A stretch of DNA of 64,000 nucleotides, from contig CM032228.1 in NCBI GenBank assembly GCA_019009955.1, positions 9,714,001 through 9,778,000 on the forward strand, written 5' to 3'. This document shows, piece after piece, positions 51,481-62,259 of the stretch. Both the position numbers and the translations under genes were made by a program. The notes beneath the pieces are model-generated. The model saw nothing but the letters and a program-made list of their open reading frames with translations. It was not told the DNA's origin and did no database searches. Positions within the stretch are counted from its first letter, which is position 1, and each line of letters opens with the position of its first letter. The stretch is from Riptortus pedestris (lineage: Eukaryota; Arthropoda; Insecta; Hemiptera; Alydidae).

Positions 51481-53540
51481 CGCAATAACATGTTGTTGCT
51501 GGGGACTTGGTGACGTAAAACGGGCTAGTCGTTACACGTATCATGCAGGTTCACAGGACATTCCAGATCTACTTCTAGTATCAGCCTTCTCGGGCCGGTT
51601 TTTCCCAGAGAATCTAATTCTCTCCTAGCGGATACGTCGGCATCGCAGACCCATACGAAATCCGATACTGGTAAATAAGCGACTCTCATAGCCGTCGAAT
51701 AAAGGCTCCAAGTAGAGAAGGTAAGTAGTGTGATCCGAATCTATGTAGTCAGGACAGTGCTTGTTGTTCATAGTGTCGAATCGTATACAAAATACCTCCG
51801 CGTAAATTCTTCTCTAACGTGAGGTACATTTCCGGGTCAGTCAGTTGTTCGATTTTAACTTTCGTAATTTTCAACATGGCTTCGTAGGAAAAACCGGGTT
51901 GGTTGTAACTCCAGCAAGGGTCGAGTTTGTACGTCTCAATGGCCAACGAGCGAAAATTTTGAAATACGTCAGACAATATCAAAATATTTGTTTTTAAATA
52001 AATTATATAATAGTCATACAGGGTTTTACAATCGAATGCTTCCCAAACATTTTTTGCGTATCTGTATTCTTCGTCCGGAGTTCCAATGTTCGTTAAAATG
52101 TTAAAGAGTTTTTCTTTTGACGGAAGCCGACATTTCTCTAGCCTTGAGGGAGAATCTATGTAGTCGTAAGGGAAAATCCCCTTTCTTTTCACGAGACTAA
52201 ATTGTTTTGGATCGGGAAAATGTGTTTTTAAAAGGGTAAAACTTTTACATTTTTCAGCTAATGCCTGTAGTTATTGAGGCAAAAATCTGTATTTATATAT
52301 AACATTGATGTATATCCCCACACTTTTTCTTAAAGGCGATAAACTTTTCGGACGAGCTCCGAATTACCTCTTACCGGTTTCGAATCGTATCCCAGTTTTC
52401 TGATAATAAAGTGTTGGTCATATGATAAGTTGTGAAAGTAAACGTTAATCGCGTTAGGATATTTAAGTTCTAAGTTACATTGATTGTAAGCCACTCCTCT
52501 AATACGTCCGGTATCCTGTGAATGGTCGATGAAGGAAGAAATTTTTCCTCGCAAATATGGCATGTTTCACGGAGAAGTCGTACTTGATCGTCATCTTCTT
52601 CGTACGGAACGTTTCTGATGATATAGCATCTCAACGTCTTTGGCAACGTTTTTGAGAAATGCTAAAAACATTTCTATAGGATTTTTCCCTGCATAAGTCA
52701 CAGGTCCTATTGCCTCGAATGCCGGGGTTCACGAGATAACATATGCCCCCAGGCTATTACTTCGTGATCGGAAGTGCGTTCCATTTTGTTTTTTACATTC
52801 CCCCCTTGTCTCGTCTGAAGAACTATGTTCGAGTGGCTTGAGAGCGCATTCTAAGTCTGCTAATGCTATTATAGAGTGTAATATTTTAAATTTATAACAT
52901 AAATAAACATTATATGGCTGTTATCTTCCGTCATTACCATGCGACCCGCATCCGTTTTTTCACAAAGCCGCTTGTGCTCAATGAGACGGTCTACACTTAA
53001 CGCATGATAAAAACACCTTTTGCATATGTGTCTTTTTGAACAATGCTTTCCTAATTGATCTGATAGAAATCTTGACATGCCTTTAATTAGGCAAAATGGT
53101 AATTATCCTCATCGTCGTTCTTTAATAAAAGAAGGTCGAAATGATCAGTTTTTTCGGAGGAAGAAATTCTCAGAGGATATTCGTTCTCTTGCTTAACCAG
53201 CGCGTATACGTTAACCTAAACGTTTTTATTTTGTTTTTCGAATACAATTATGTCTTTTAACGTGACAGCAAAATTTAAGTTTTCAAAAGAAATTGGAACA
53301 TTTACTTGTTTGCATTCGCTAACGCGTTCGGGATGACGATTCGAAACGTATTTAGACAGTATCGCCCATTTAAAACAATAATCATCCTCGTTTTTTACAT
53401 TAATAACTGCCTTCTTGTTTCTGATTTTGCGCGGAAGAGGAATATGACTTTTGGGCTTAATAGGAATGTATTTATTAATAAACCGTCGATTTTTTTTGTC
53501 CAGCCACTTGTCACCCACAGATTGGGTAACCAAACTGCCC
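51481..53540 (-). pseudogene. Polinton P3, DNA polymerase N-terminal to middle part
   Basis: The most complete polymerase copy. ORF 53533-53216 has 'IPLPRKIRNKKAVINVKNEDDYCFKWAILSKYV' and 'HPERVSECK'. ORF 53078-52869 has a zinc-finger-like 'HCSKRHICKRCFYHALSVDRLIEHKRLC'. ORF 52563-52330 carries the exonuclease block ('INVYFHNLSYDQHFIIRKLG'). ORF 52192-51749 has 'FPYDYIDSPSRLEKCRLPSKEKLF' and 'YYIIYLKTNILILSDVFQNFR'. Frameshifts separate them. The polymerase palm is absent, as the sequence ends at 51480 next to 85 unassigned bases and the Jockey 5' end. Confidence 0.85.
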
Positions 53541-53599
53541 CGCTCAGTGGAGAAGGGTGTGGGTTTTTAAATTTAATTTACCTAGCCTCATATCAATAG

Positions 53600-54090
53600 G
53601 CAGACATTAAAATAAAAAGGGCGCCACGTTGTTTGTTTCCTCAGGTAACAACGAAAACCAATATTCTACAAGCAAATCAGTTTATTTACAATAATAAATC
53701 AACTAAACTTATCTCTAATCTTAACTATAAAAATGATAACTAAATAAAAGATTAAACAATACTCCCCATGGGAACTTATCACTACAAATAAATAGGCCTT
53801 TTCTGTTTTAATTGTGTATACACAATAAGCATAGGTTTGGTACCTTTTGTGCAATGAAATAACTGCTATTCTGCAAGCCGGATTACACGCTGATCCGCCA
53901 AAGCGTTTATCGGGAGCACTAATCCTCACTGGGCCTCGAGGTGGACTCTGCTGTTTCCTGCTAGCTTCTCTCCCGCCGAATGCTTCCTGTCTTCGGCTCT
54001 CGCGCAGCCTGCCCCGCGCAGGAATCTCCCGCCTATCTTCTATCTCAATCACCCGTTTTTGGCGACGGTATAAATGGGCCGTAACACACT
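53600..54090 (-). repeat. LTR of an unrelated retroelement inserted in Polinton P3
   Basis: On the minus strand the block starts TGTGTTACGGCCCATTTATA at about 54090. It has a GC-rich first half and an AT-rich second half with AATAAA-type signals (around 53740 and 53690). It ends near 53620 just before TGGCGCCC, which looks like a primer-binding site. About 50 bases of following sequence separate it from polymerase coding sequence. The small ORFs within are not protein-like. It matches none of the other LTRs in the window. Confidence 0.5.
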
Positions 54091-54508
54091 ACCTACAAGT
54101 TCGGCCTCCGTTATTTCTTTTAAAATTTTTATTTTTTCAAATTCAGCGTTTAGGTCTCTTGAGCTGTCCAACTCTGGCATGGAAGTTTCCGTCCAAGTTT
54201 TCTTTTAAAATATTTTCTAATTTAGTTTCCAAAGTAATATTGAATTTTACGTTTTTCCACTTTTGTGCATACTTCTCGAGAATATTGAGAATATTTTATA
54301 CGGCCAACATACTATGGTTTAAGTACGATTCGGGTTCTATTATTCCATCCGAATTTTTAATAAATATTTCAACTACTTGCTCATTTAGGGCTGTATGAAC
54401 TATTTGGTAGTTTTCGTCCGGTTCTGCGTACAAACGGTAAGACTTGCTTTTTTCAATAGGTCTTTTTGTACATTTTGAAGAAGTACTACTAGTACAGGGT
54501 TTCACGAG
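54091..54508 (-). pseudogene. Polinton P3, polymerase upstream region
   Basis: ORF 54505-54296 ('SYRLYAEPDENYQIVHTALNEQVVEIFIKNSDGIIEPES') continues the C2H2-type ORF at 61705-61550, from which it is separated by Gypsy copy B. With the element and one CGAG removed, the two frames are in register. Downstream sequence to 54100 continues in broken frames ('LDSSRDLNAEFEKIKILKEIT'). Confidence 0.75.
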
Positions 54509-54745
54509 AGTTAAATAAGCTTTTGACGGAAACCTCTTTTTAAAAAAGGTTTATTTGAATAATTACAAAATTATACAAAAGTATACAAAGTTATACAAAG
54601 ATATGTCAAAGAGCACAAGAGCATGAACAGCGGATAGACAGGAGTGAGAAGACTGAAGAGCTGGTGCAGGAGGCCTGGTATATATAGGTGGTGGAAGAAG
54701 GTCACGATGAGAAGAAAGTGGGGCGGTGCATTTCTGCATATAACT
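54509..54745 (-). repeat. Copy B 3' LTR
   Basis: 237 bp with TATATATACC promoter box and AATAAA on the minus strand. Preceded (to its right) by the purine-rich GACGGGGA, the likely plus-strand primer. Identical to 61309-61545. Confidence 0.95.
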
Positions 54746-54774
54746 TCCCCGTCACGAAGACTTAACCGTCCCGG

Positions 54775-56045
54775 TTAAGAGAAGAGTTGAAGAGGTATCC
54801 CATACTGAGGTGTTGTACGTGGAGGTGGTGATGAAGGAGGTAACTCTGGAGTAGTGTCATGAATGTCTTCTTCAGGAGGAGTTCTCCGTAAGAGAGTGTA
54901 GAAAGTAGGTAGAGTCTTGCGGATCTTGCAATAGAGAAGGGCTAAAACAATAATAGTTAGCAAACAAAGGATCATATATATGATAATAGATGAGTGTGGT
55001 GGATCGGAGACTTCGTCAAGCGTTTCAAGAAGTGCAGGTGGAATATCAATGTCATGGATCTCGTGGAAGGTGAAGTTCAGTGGAAGCGTGGTCACGTTTA
55101 ACAGTGTATTAATATGGAGAGTTTCAGCTTCCCAATAATGATATGGAGGGGGAAAGTTCTCTATTGTTTCCTTTTCTTCTAAAGTGATGAGTGAAGTGGT
55201 GCTTAGTTTAACTGCGACAGTCTGTCTGTGTGGTTGTTTTATTGTTACAATAGGAATCTTATACGCTAAATATTTATTAACAATGTCTACATATTTAAAG
55301 AATGGTGGGGTTAGTGATCTTAATTCATAGGTAGTACAATTATTGTTAGTGTGGATGCTATTAACATAAAATGTTCGTCTAAATCTATGACATAGGAAAT
55401 ATTGGATAACAGTAGTTTCTTAATTTTTAAATTGTTATATTGGATGGTTTTGATATCATTATTAAATTCATTAATTAATTTTTTATTTATAGCAATTTGT
55501 TGTTCAACATTGTGTTGGAGGTGGTGGTCATTATTTTCTATGTGTGTCATAACCTTTTCATATCTCTCTTTATCATCTGCTGTCATTAAACCGGTAACCC
55601 AAGAGATGGCGTTACCTAAGCCATTAAATAGTCCTCGTTTTTGTCGTCTTGGTATGTGATTGATATATATATGGTTAAGTTTGTTTTGGGCATATTTTAA
55701 CTGTGAGAGTAGTACATCTTTTTGTGATAGTAGTAAGTTGGCATGTATAGAGGAAAGGTAATTGTCGTGTTTCTTATCATTGTTATATAACGGGATAAAT
55801 TGTTCTAGTTGTTTTAATTCAGTTTGTAATATCGAGAGATTAATCGAATGAACGTAAGTAAAGTATTTGTCGATTACATACGACTTTTGCGTTTGTACTG
55901 GAAGGATGCCGGGTCCTTTAGTCAAGTCAGTTATTTTATAAGCGGCTGGGGCCAGGTATTGGAGAGAGAGGAGGAGGTATATTGGAGTCCACATCATTTC
56001 TGAAATCAGAAGAAGGATCTTTAGTAGGTTTTGTATGTATTTCAT
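54775..56045 (-). pseudogene. env: Copy B env-like envelope gene with internal deletion
   Basis: The ORF at 56045-55320 begins upstream of a hydrophobic leader ('MMWTPIYLLLSLQYLAP'). It includes a basic furin-type site followed by a glycine-rich fusion-peptide-like stretch ('RRQKRGLFNGLGN') and a long helical region, as in baculovirus F-like envelopes. Near 55345 about 430 bp present in copy A are missing and the frame shifts, so translation stops at 55320. The C-terminal part with the membrane anchor is open at 55095-54775. The start overlaps the end of pol by about 100 bases. Confidence 0.9.
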
Positions 56046-59000
56046 ATTTGCGGGGTCTTTTTAATTGACTAGGATGGATTTTAATATTTTTCTGGCTTTT
56101 GGTGGTTATTAGTTGTTTTTCTGGATCATAGAGTACCTTTTTATATTTATCTTTTGCCTTATTTCTGTTATATGTTTTAATAAATATTTCTCCATGTGGT
56201 ATCCCGGTGGATTCGCGAGTTTCGTTTAGTTTGTTGGTCCTTTTTTGTTTTTCCGTTTCTATTTGTGTCTTTATGGCGTTATGTATTAGTGTCTTTTCTT
56301 TGTGGTACTCGGCCGTTTTCTGTTCTAGTATAGTTTGTTGGTTCGTTTCTGTGGGTTGTGTTATGCCGAACGTAATTTCGTTTGGTGTTAGTTTTAATTG
56401 GTAGTTAGGCATATTGTTGTAAGCAATGAGGGCAAGTTTAAGTATTTGTGATAGTGAAAGATTTTTGTCCTGTGTATGTATGACGTTCATGATTTCGATC
56501 AAGGTTGAGTGAGCGCGGTTTATCAGTCCGTTTGAATTATGATAATTTGGTGTGGTAAAGTAAGGTTGAATGTTATTGTATGTTAGGAAATTCTCAAGTC
56601 CTTTGTTAGTAAATTCCGTTCCATTGTCAGATTGGATCTCAGTAGGTGTCGGAAAATTGCTGAGGTAAGTTTTTAGTTTATTTATGATTTCGGTTCCGTT
56701 TGCTGATGTAATGGTGTATGCGTACAGTTTCTTTGAAAAACAGTCAATAAGTGTCAGTATTAATTTATTTTGGTAATGTAGTATGTCCATCTGGAGTTTT
56801 TCAAAGGGTTTTGAGGGTGTCGGTGTTATTTTGTATTCAGGTCTCGGTGGGTTTCTGTCATATTTAACTTTTTTGCATGTGTCGCAATTATTTATATATT
56901 TTGTAATATCTGTTAGCATGCCGGGCCAATAATAGCGTTTACGGAGTGTCATGTGTGTATCATTAATTCCGCGATGACAGGTTTTTCCTTCGTGTCGAGT
57001 CGCTATTAGGTTTAGTCGTTCGTCCGTAGAGTCTATGTCTTCTAAGAGTTTTTTATATCTTCGGATTTTTATTGTAGGGTAATGGTGTTCTATGATGTCA
57101 GTGAAATGTTTAAAAATTTCGTTAAGTATATCGTCCTCAATTTCCAGGTGTGGGTCTGAGCAATAAATTCCATATGTTTTTCCGGGTTCTAGAAATTCAA
57201 GACATTCTGTTTCGAGATCGTTTACGTAAGGCCAGGCAGTATGCCAAATCATTCGTTTTTTTGAATTAAATAATTTTATAAATTTATTATTTTTGGGATT
57301 TCCTCTTTTTATTATTATTTGATTTTTTTCGATATTAAGGCATTTATTAGGGTCATCTACTATTCCTATTTGGCTTGATGAACTTAGCTGTGAGTGTAGA
57401 GTTGCGATACTGTCATTGTCATCGTCTGGTGGTATTGGTTCATTATTGTCGATTTGTATGTCAAGAGCTTGTGCGAGCTGTTCTAAGTCGTCATTGTCAA
57501 GAGGAGGGTTGTCGCGAGAGTCTAGGAATCTATCTATTGCTTCTGAGGGATTAATTTCGATGTCTTCTAAAGCAGTGAGTTCTTGTGGGGGATTACGAGA
57601 GAGGGCGTCTGCTACATAATTTGTTTTACCATTGATATGTTGTATATCAAAGTTATAGTCAGAAAGTTGACATTTCCAACGGAGAATTTTTGCACTTGGT
57701 TCTTTCATGTTGTGTAAGTATTGAAGTGGTTTGTGGTCCGTATGTATAATGAATTTTCGTCCAAAAAGGTAAGGTCTGAAGTGTTTACAGGCCCATACTA
57801 TGGCAAGTAATTCTTTTTCGATTGCACTGAGGTTTTCCTCGTGTGCGTTAAGTGTTCGAGATGCAAAGGAAATGGGGAGATCTTTTCCGTCTGTCTTTTG
57901 GGATAGGACTGCGCCTAATGCGAAATTAGAAGCGTCGGTTGTCAGAGTAAATGTTTTTGTGAAGTCGGGTAATTGTAAAATAGGGTTATTTTGTAATAGT
58001 GTTTTTAAAGTATTGATTGCGTCCAAGTATGCTATATTCGTTGGGTCAATTGTTGCATCTTTTCTTAACATTTGGGTAATTGGTTTAGCTATCTTAGCAT
58101 AATTTTTTATCATTTTTCTATAATAGCCGGTGAGTCCTAGGAATTGTTTGACTTGCTTAGCTGTTTGTGGAATAGGAAAATTTTGAATTGCTTTTAGTTT
58201 CTCTGGATTAGGTTGAATACCTTTTTCAGAAATTATATGTCCCAGAAAAAGTAATTCGGGTTTACAAAATTCTGTTTTATCTAATTCTATTTTTAGGTTA
58301 TGTTGTTTTAAAAGTGTGAATACGTTTCGCAAATGTTTAATGTGTTCATCCAAACTATCTGAGAAAATTATGAGGTCATCCATGTAGACAAGTACATTAG
58401 GTATTTTTGAAAAAATGGCGTTCATCATTCTTTGAAATGTTGGTGGGGCATTCTTTAAACCGAATGGCATACGGAGAAATTCGTAGTGGCCATCCTCAGT
58501 GCTGAAGGCAGTTTTGGGAATTGATTCAGGGTCCATTTGAATTTGATGGAAACCTGATGCGAGATCAAGAGCACTAAAGTAAGTTGCTCTTCCTATTTTT
58601 CCAAAGAGATCTTCTATGTTTGGTAAGGGAAATTTATCATCTATGGTTTTTTCATTTAATTTTCTATAATCAATAACCATACGGATTTTTCTTTTTCCGG
58701 AGGCGTCTAATTTTTTGGGAACTATCCATATTGGGGAATTGTAGGGGGAATTGGATGCCTGTATTATTTTGTTTTGTAAAAGTCTTTCTATTTCTAATTT
58801 AACATCGTTTTTGTAGATGTAAGGGTATCTGTAGTTTCTAGTGTAAACTGGGTTTTCGTCTTTTGTAATTATTTTGTGTTTTAGTAGGTCAGTTGAACTA
58901 AGTTCATCGTTTTCTCTTTTTATAATTTCCGGGAATTCAAAAAGTAATTCTATAATTTTTTCTCGTTCTTCTTCATTCATATGTGTAGTTCTAATTAATT

Positions 59001-59780
59001 TAGGGATATCTTCATATATGTTATTATCTTGATTATTATCTATAAAGCTATCTTCTATTGATACTTCATCGATTTCCATTGGCTCGGGACAAATGGTCAT
59101 GAGTTCCTTCTGGGAATCGATCAAGCATGTAATTATATTATTATTAATTTTATATAATCCTTCTTTAATTATATAATCATTATATCTTTTTTCATTTATA
59201 AATCCTTCTTTGAGATTTTTTTCATTATTAATATATAAGTCTATTATGTTTAGACCTTTTTTTAAATATATTTCTTTATTATGATTATTATTATTCTTAT
59301 TATTATTCCTATCCTTATCATCTATAGTATAGTGTAACTCCAATATAGTGTTGTTGAAGGTAAGGGTATTAGAGGGGAAATTTATTAAAATATTGAGGTC
59401 TCTCATGGACTCATGTCCAAGGAGAATGTTGTATTTTTCAGAAAAAGGAAATATATACATTTTTATAAGGGTGTCTGTTCCGAAATGATTTTGTAAGTTT
59501 AGAAGGACATATTCACTACCTTGACTCTTTCCTGTGGGGGTAGAGACGATAAAGTCTTCTTGAAATTTTTGAATGTTAGGTGAAAGTATGGAAGGGTTAA
59601 TGTAATTGTGAGATGATCCGGTATCAATAAGCCATGTGTATCCTTTTTTATCAATGCAATAGGGGAGAGATTTGTGAACTATGTTGAGTTCGAATGTGGG
59701 GGTGGTCTTACGCGAGAGTCGCTGCCGTTCTCTAAAAAAGTTTCGTGGGTTTTTTCCAGTTGTGACATCTTTGTTTCCAA
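55936..59780 (-). CDS. pol: Copy B pro-pol polyprotein, intact
   Basis: Open from about 59780, inside gag, to 55936. The first ATG is at 59460, but the protease lies upstream of it ('WLIDTGSSHNYI'), so synthesis is by -1 shift from gag. Counting from that ATG, RT has '[11 protein letters not shown]' near residue 357. RNase H has 'TTDASNFALGAVL' near 507 and 'TDHKPLQYLH' near 573. Integrase has the zinc-binding 'CDTCKK', then 'LQMDILHY' near 890, 'QSDNGTEF' near 943 and the Glu in 'AHSTLIEI' near 980. The remaining ~190 residues are a basic C-terminal tail. All catalytic sets are present, so it looks functional. Confidence 0.95.
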
Positions 59781-60962
59781 TTGTTCAAATTTACTTAGAA
59801 GCTTATCTAGTTTGCTAGCTTCTTCTATTGCGGGGAGGTTTTTGATTTCTTCCTCATTTTGAGGAGGTTCTTCAGGTTCTTGGATGTAGGTGAGTTCGTA
59901 AGGGGAAATAAAGTTTTTCGGGTTAGGACGATTCCATGTCCTCATAGAAACAGTTTCAGGGTAACGTGGGTCTCTTGGTTTAGGCATAGGTGGAGGTCTT
60001 GAATTAAAAGGATGATTTGGATTATTTGGATGCATAAAATTGGGATGTTGTTTAAAGTTTCCAGAATTGGGTCGTCTAAAGTTGCCGGAATTAGGTCGAG
60101 TGTTATCAAAATATCTTTGCGGATATTGATTGAAGGGTTGATTATAATTTTGCTGATAGTATTGATTTTGATATGGATTTTGATATGTTGGGTAATTAGG
60201 AGGAAAGTATTGAGGGTTATGTTGTTGGTATTGAGGTTTATGTGGTGCATTATCATGTTTTTTAAAGAAATTATTTTGAGGAGGAGGGGGAGTTTTCTTA
60301 AAGGGATCAATGACGTATTTTCCTTTTGTCATCAGATTAATGCGGAATTCTTCTAATGCTGTGGAATCACAGGTTAACATTAGTGCTGTTAATTGAGGGG
60401 GTAAGACTGAATATAAGTGTTCGATTATCTCCTTTTCTACTTCTGTCATTACAATATTTGCTTCGGCAAGAGTTTTTCCTGAAGATACTAGTAAAGTAAA
60501 AATTTTATTTCTCATTTGTTCTACTCTTTCTAAGTAGTCTAATGGTGTTTCTTTAGGGTTTGGACGGGAACTAAAAATGTCCATTTTTAAGGATGCTAAA
60601 GAGCTTCTATCTGAAAATTTATTTCTTAGCAGTTGGATTAATTCGGTTATTGAAGTTACGTCAGTGTACATGATGGTTGTGAGAGCTGGTCCTATTAATT
60701 TGCCTTTTACTACATTTAATAACCTGAAATGATTTAATTTATGTAATTTATTTTTAGGTGCACATAAGTTACTATACACCTTTTCTACAGTAGATAGAAA
60801 GTATATAAGATGTTCCTGATTGCCATCAAATTGGGGAATGTGTTGATAATCGATAGATTTTAATTCTAGTTCGTATTCTTCTTGGGGTTGTGGTTGCTGG
60901 GGTTGTGGTTGCTCTGAAGGAGCTTGAAGTTGAGATGGTTTCAAAAGTGGATTAGTGGCCAT
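59679..60962 (-). CDS. gag: Copy B gag, intact
   Basis: 427 residues from MATNPLLKPSQLQAPSEQPQ. Same layout as copy A: N-terminal 'IPQFDGNQEHLIYFLSTVE', capsid-like middle, then a Gln/Tyr/Asn/Pro-rich stretch with short repeats ('YQNPYQNQYYQQ'). Arg/Pro-rich repeats ('RRPNSGNF') follow, and a C-terminal coiled coil. No Cys-His knuckle, as expected for the group. The stop is 102 bases past the start of the open pol frame. Confidence 0.95.
   Translation of the reverse strand: MATNPLLKPSQLQAPSEQPQPQQPQPQEEYELELKSIDYQHIPQFDGNQEHLIYFLSTVEKVYSNLCAPKNKLHKLNHFRLLNVVKGKLIGPALTTIMYTDVTSITELIQLLRNKFSDRSSLASLKMDIFSSRPNPKETPLDYLERVEQMRNKIFTLLVSSGKTLAEANIVMTEVEKEIIEHLYSVLPPQLTALMLTCDSTALEEFRINLMTKGKYVIDPFKKTPPPPQNNFFKKHDNAPHKPQYQQHNPQYFPPNYPTYQNPYQNQYYQQNYNQPFNQYPQRYFDNTRPNSGNFRRPNSGNFKQHPNFMHPNNPNHPFNSRPPPMPKPRDPRYPETVSMRTWNRPNPKNFISPYELTYIQEPEEPPQNEEEIKNLPAIEEASKLDKLLSKFEQLETKMSQLEKTHETFLENGSDSRVRPPPHSNST
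59733..59739 (-). promoter_or_regulatory. -1 frameshift slippery heptamer, gag to pol
   Basis: The minus strand reads T TTT TTA in the gag frame, the classic -1 slippery type. A one-base backward slip enters the open protease-pol frame. The same heptamer is kept at 45207-45213 in copy A despite differences in the flanking bases. A downstream pairing element was not identified. Confidence 0.8.
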
Positions 60963-61289
60963 TTTAAATAATTAATGAATTTTTACAATTACTGGAGTTA
61001 TAGGGGTCGATACAAAATCGAAAAATAAAAATAAAATAAAAACAATATAAAATCTTAAATTTAACGAGACAGACCTTGTGTTCGTCTTGACTCAAAGATG
61101 TCTCGGAGTTTCTCGGTGCTCCCTTATGTGTCTCCGTATTGCTGTTCCTGGTTGCTGCTTGGCTGCCTCCTTGTAGAAGGGCTGGGTTGTGGACTTCCGG
61201 ATGTCTCTGGTGTCCGGGATAAGAAGTCACGGCTGATAACGGCAGAAACGGGACAAAAGGTCACGTATACACAGAATACCGGGTTTTCA

Positions 61290-61308
61290 AGTCCACGATT
61301 CGGGCGCC
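61290..61308 (-). other. Copy B primer-binding site
   Basis: TGGCGCCCGAATCGTGGAC on the minus strand, right after the LTR. The first nine bases are the tRNA-Lys type, but the rest departs from the common insect tRNA-Lys ends I can recall, so the primer tRNA is left open. The leader from 60963 to 61289 is otherwise untranslated. Confidence 0.75.
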
Positions 61309-61545
61309 AGTTAAATAAGCTTTTGACGGAAACCTCTTTTTAAAAAAGGTTTATTTGAATAATTACAAAATTATACAAAAGTATACAAAGTTATACAAAG
61401 ATATGTCAAAGAGCACAAGAGCATGAACAGCGGATAGACAGGAGTGAGAAGACTGAAGAGCTGGTGCAGGAGGCCTGGTATATATAGGTGGTGGAAGAAG
61501 GTCACGATGAGAAGAAAGTGGGGCGGTGCATTTCTGCATATAACT
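61309..61545 (-). repeat. Copy B 5' LTR
   Basis: 237 bp, identical to 54509-54745. The TATA box on the minus strand (TATATATACC) lies roughly in its middle. Followed outward by the CGAG duplication. Confidence 0.95.
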
Positions 61546-61705
61546 CGAGACATATTTTTTCATGAGCTTTAAGTGAACCAAAATATTTTCTTCTACAATA
61601 CGCGCATTCACGTTCACATCGTGTGAAATCATATCTGAGATGACATGTTAACTTACTTAAATTTTTAAACTTTTTTCCGCAATAAGAGCATTTATTAGTT
61701 TCCAT
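61546..61705 (-). pseudogene. Polinton P3, C2H2-type zinc-finger start of the polymerase-linked ORF
   Basis: METNKCSYCGKKFKNLSKLT begins an ORF with two C-x2-C...H zinc fingers (second: 'CAYCRRKYFGSLKAHEKIC'). It is cut at 61549 by copy B and resumes at 54508. A partial copy of its start is at 29520-29610. Insect Polinton polymerases often carry such fingers at the N-terminus. Confidence 0.7.
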
Positions 61706-61839
61706 TTCTTTTCTTTTTTAAATTAAACGGTACTGAAAGTGTTTTTTTTTTTGTTTTGTTTTTTTTGTTAATTACTATCCTTTGCTTATTTTAGATGATG
61801 ATTTTTTCTTAGCGAACAGACTTGAAAGGAGATATTCTA

Positions 61840-62230
61840 ATTTTGCTTGTCTCCTTCAAACTTGTCAAGCTCCTTAATATCTATATTGAATGCCCCACCC
61901 TTCTTTCCGAAAAATAATTAACCCTAATGTCGGTTCGGGGGAATTGTTCACTTCTTGAATCACTTCGTCATCTAGGATTCTGAGGTACCTCCTAGGTAGC
62001 CAAACTTTAACTGTCTCTTCCTTTTCCAATAGGTATGCAATTATGGATTTCCCTACAAATTACAAATGTATACATTACATTTTTTTTTATTATTATTTGA
62101 ATGTAAAAATACCTTCTATAATTTACCAAATTCGGTGTTTTCAATAATTTCAATTTTTTTTATTTTGTACAAATTATTGACTTTGAGCTTTGAGACAGAA
62201 ATTGCATTTGTTATTTCTACTTGATCCAAT
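61840..62230 (-). pseudogene. Polinton P3, small ORF with a 131-bp extra segment
   Basis: Same gene as 29982-29725, but with 131 bp extra between 'TTTGTAC' and 'CTATTGG'. The extra segment is AT-rich and starts with GT on the minus strand, but it has no matching AG end at the junction, so a simple intron is not supported. TAC at both edges suggests a deletion by short repeats in the P1 copy. Confidence 0.5.
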
Positions 62231-62259
62231 TTGGAGAGAAAGCGTTGGATCTAAAAACC

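Larger units (their letters stand above)
54509..61545 (-). mobile_element. Gypsy (errantivirus-like) copy B: complete young insertion
   Basis: 7037 bp with 237-bp LTRs at both ends that are identical base for base by eye, and a CGAG target duplication (54505-54508, 61546-61549). LTRs start AGT and end ACT on the minus strand, as typical for this group. Order is 5' LTR, primer site, leader, gag, pro-pol (-1 shift), env, purine tract, 3' LTR. gag and pol are open. env carries an internal deletion. It is the youngest datable event in the window, inserted in Polinton P3. Confidence 0.97.

Noticed and set aside
53699..54052. 117-aa ORF on the minus strand and a 183-aa ORF on the plus strand
   Set aside because: Both lie over the LTR-like block at 53600-54090. 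Arg/Pro-rich composition reflects its GC-rich half, and no domain is visible.
62045..62175. A spliceosomal intron in the Polinton small ORF
   Set aside because: The 131-bp extra segment begins with GT but does not end in AG at the junction with the other copy. A deletion between TAC repeats in P1 explains the difference more simply.
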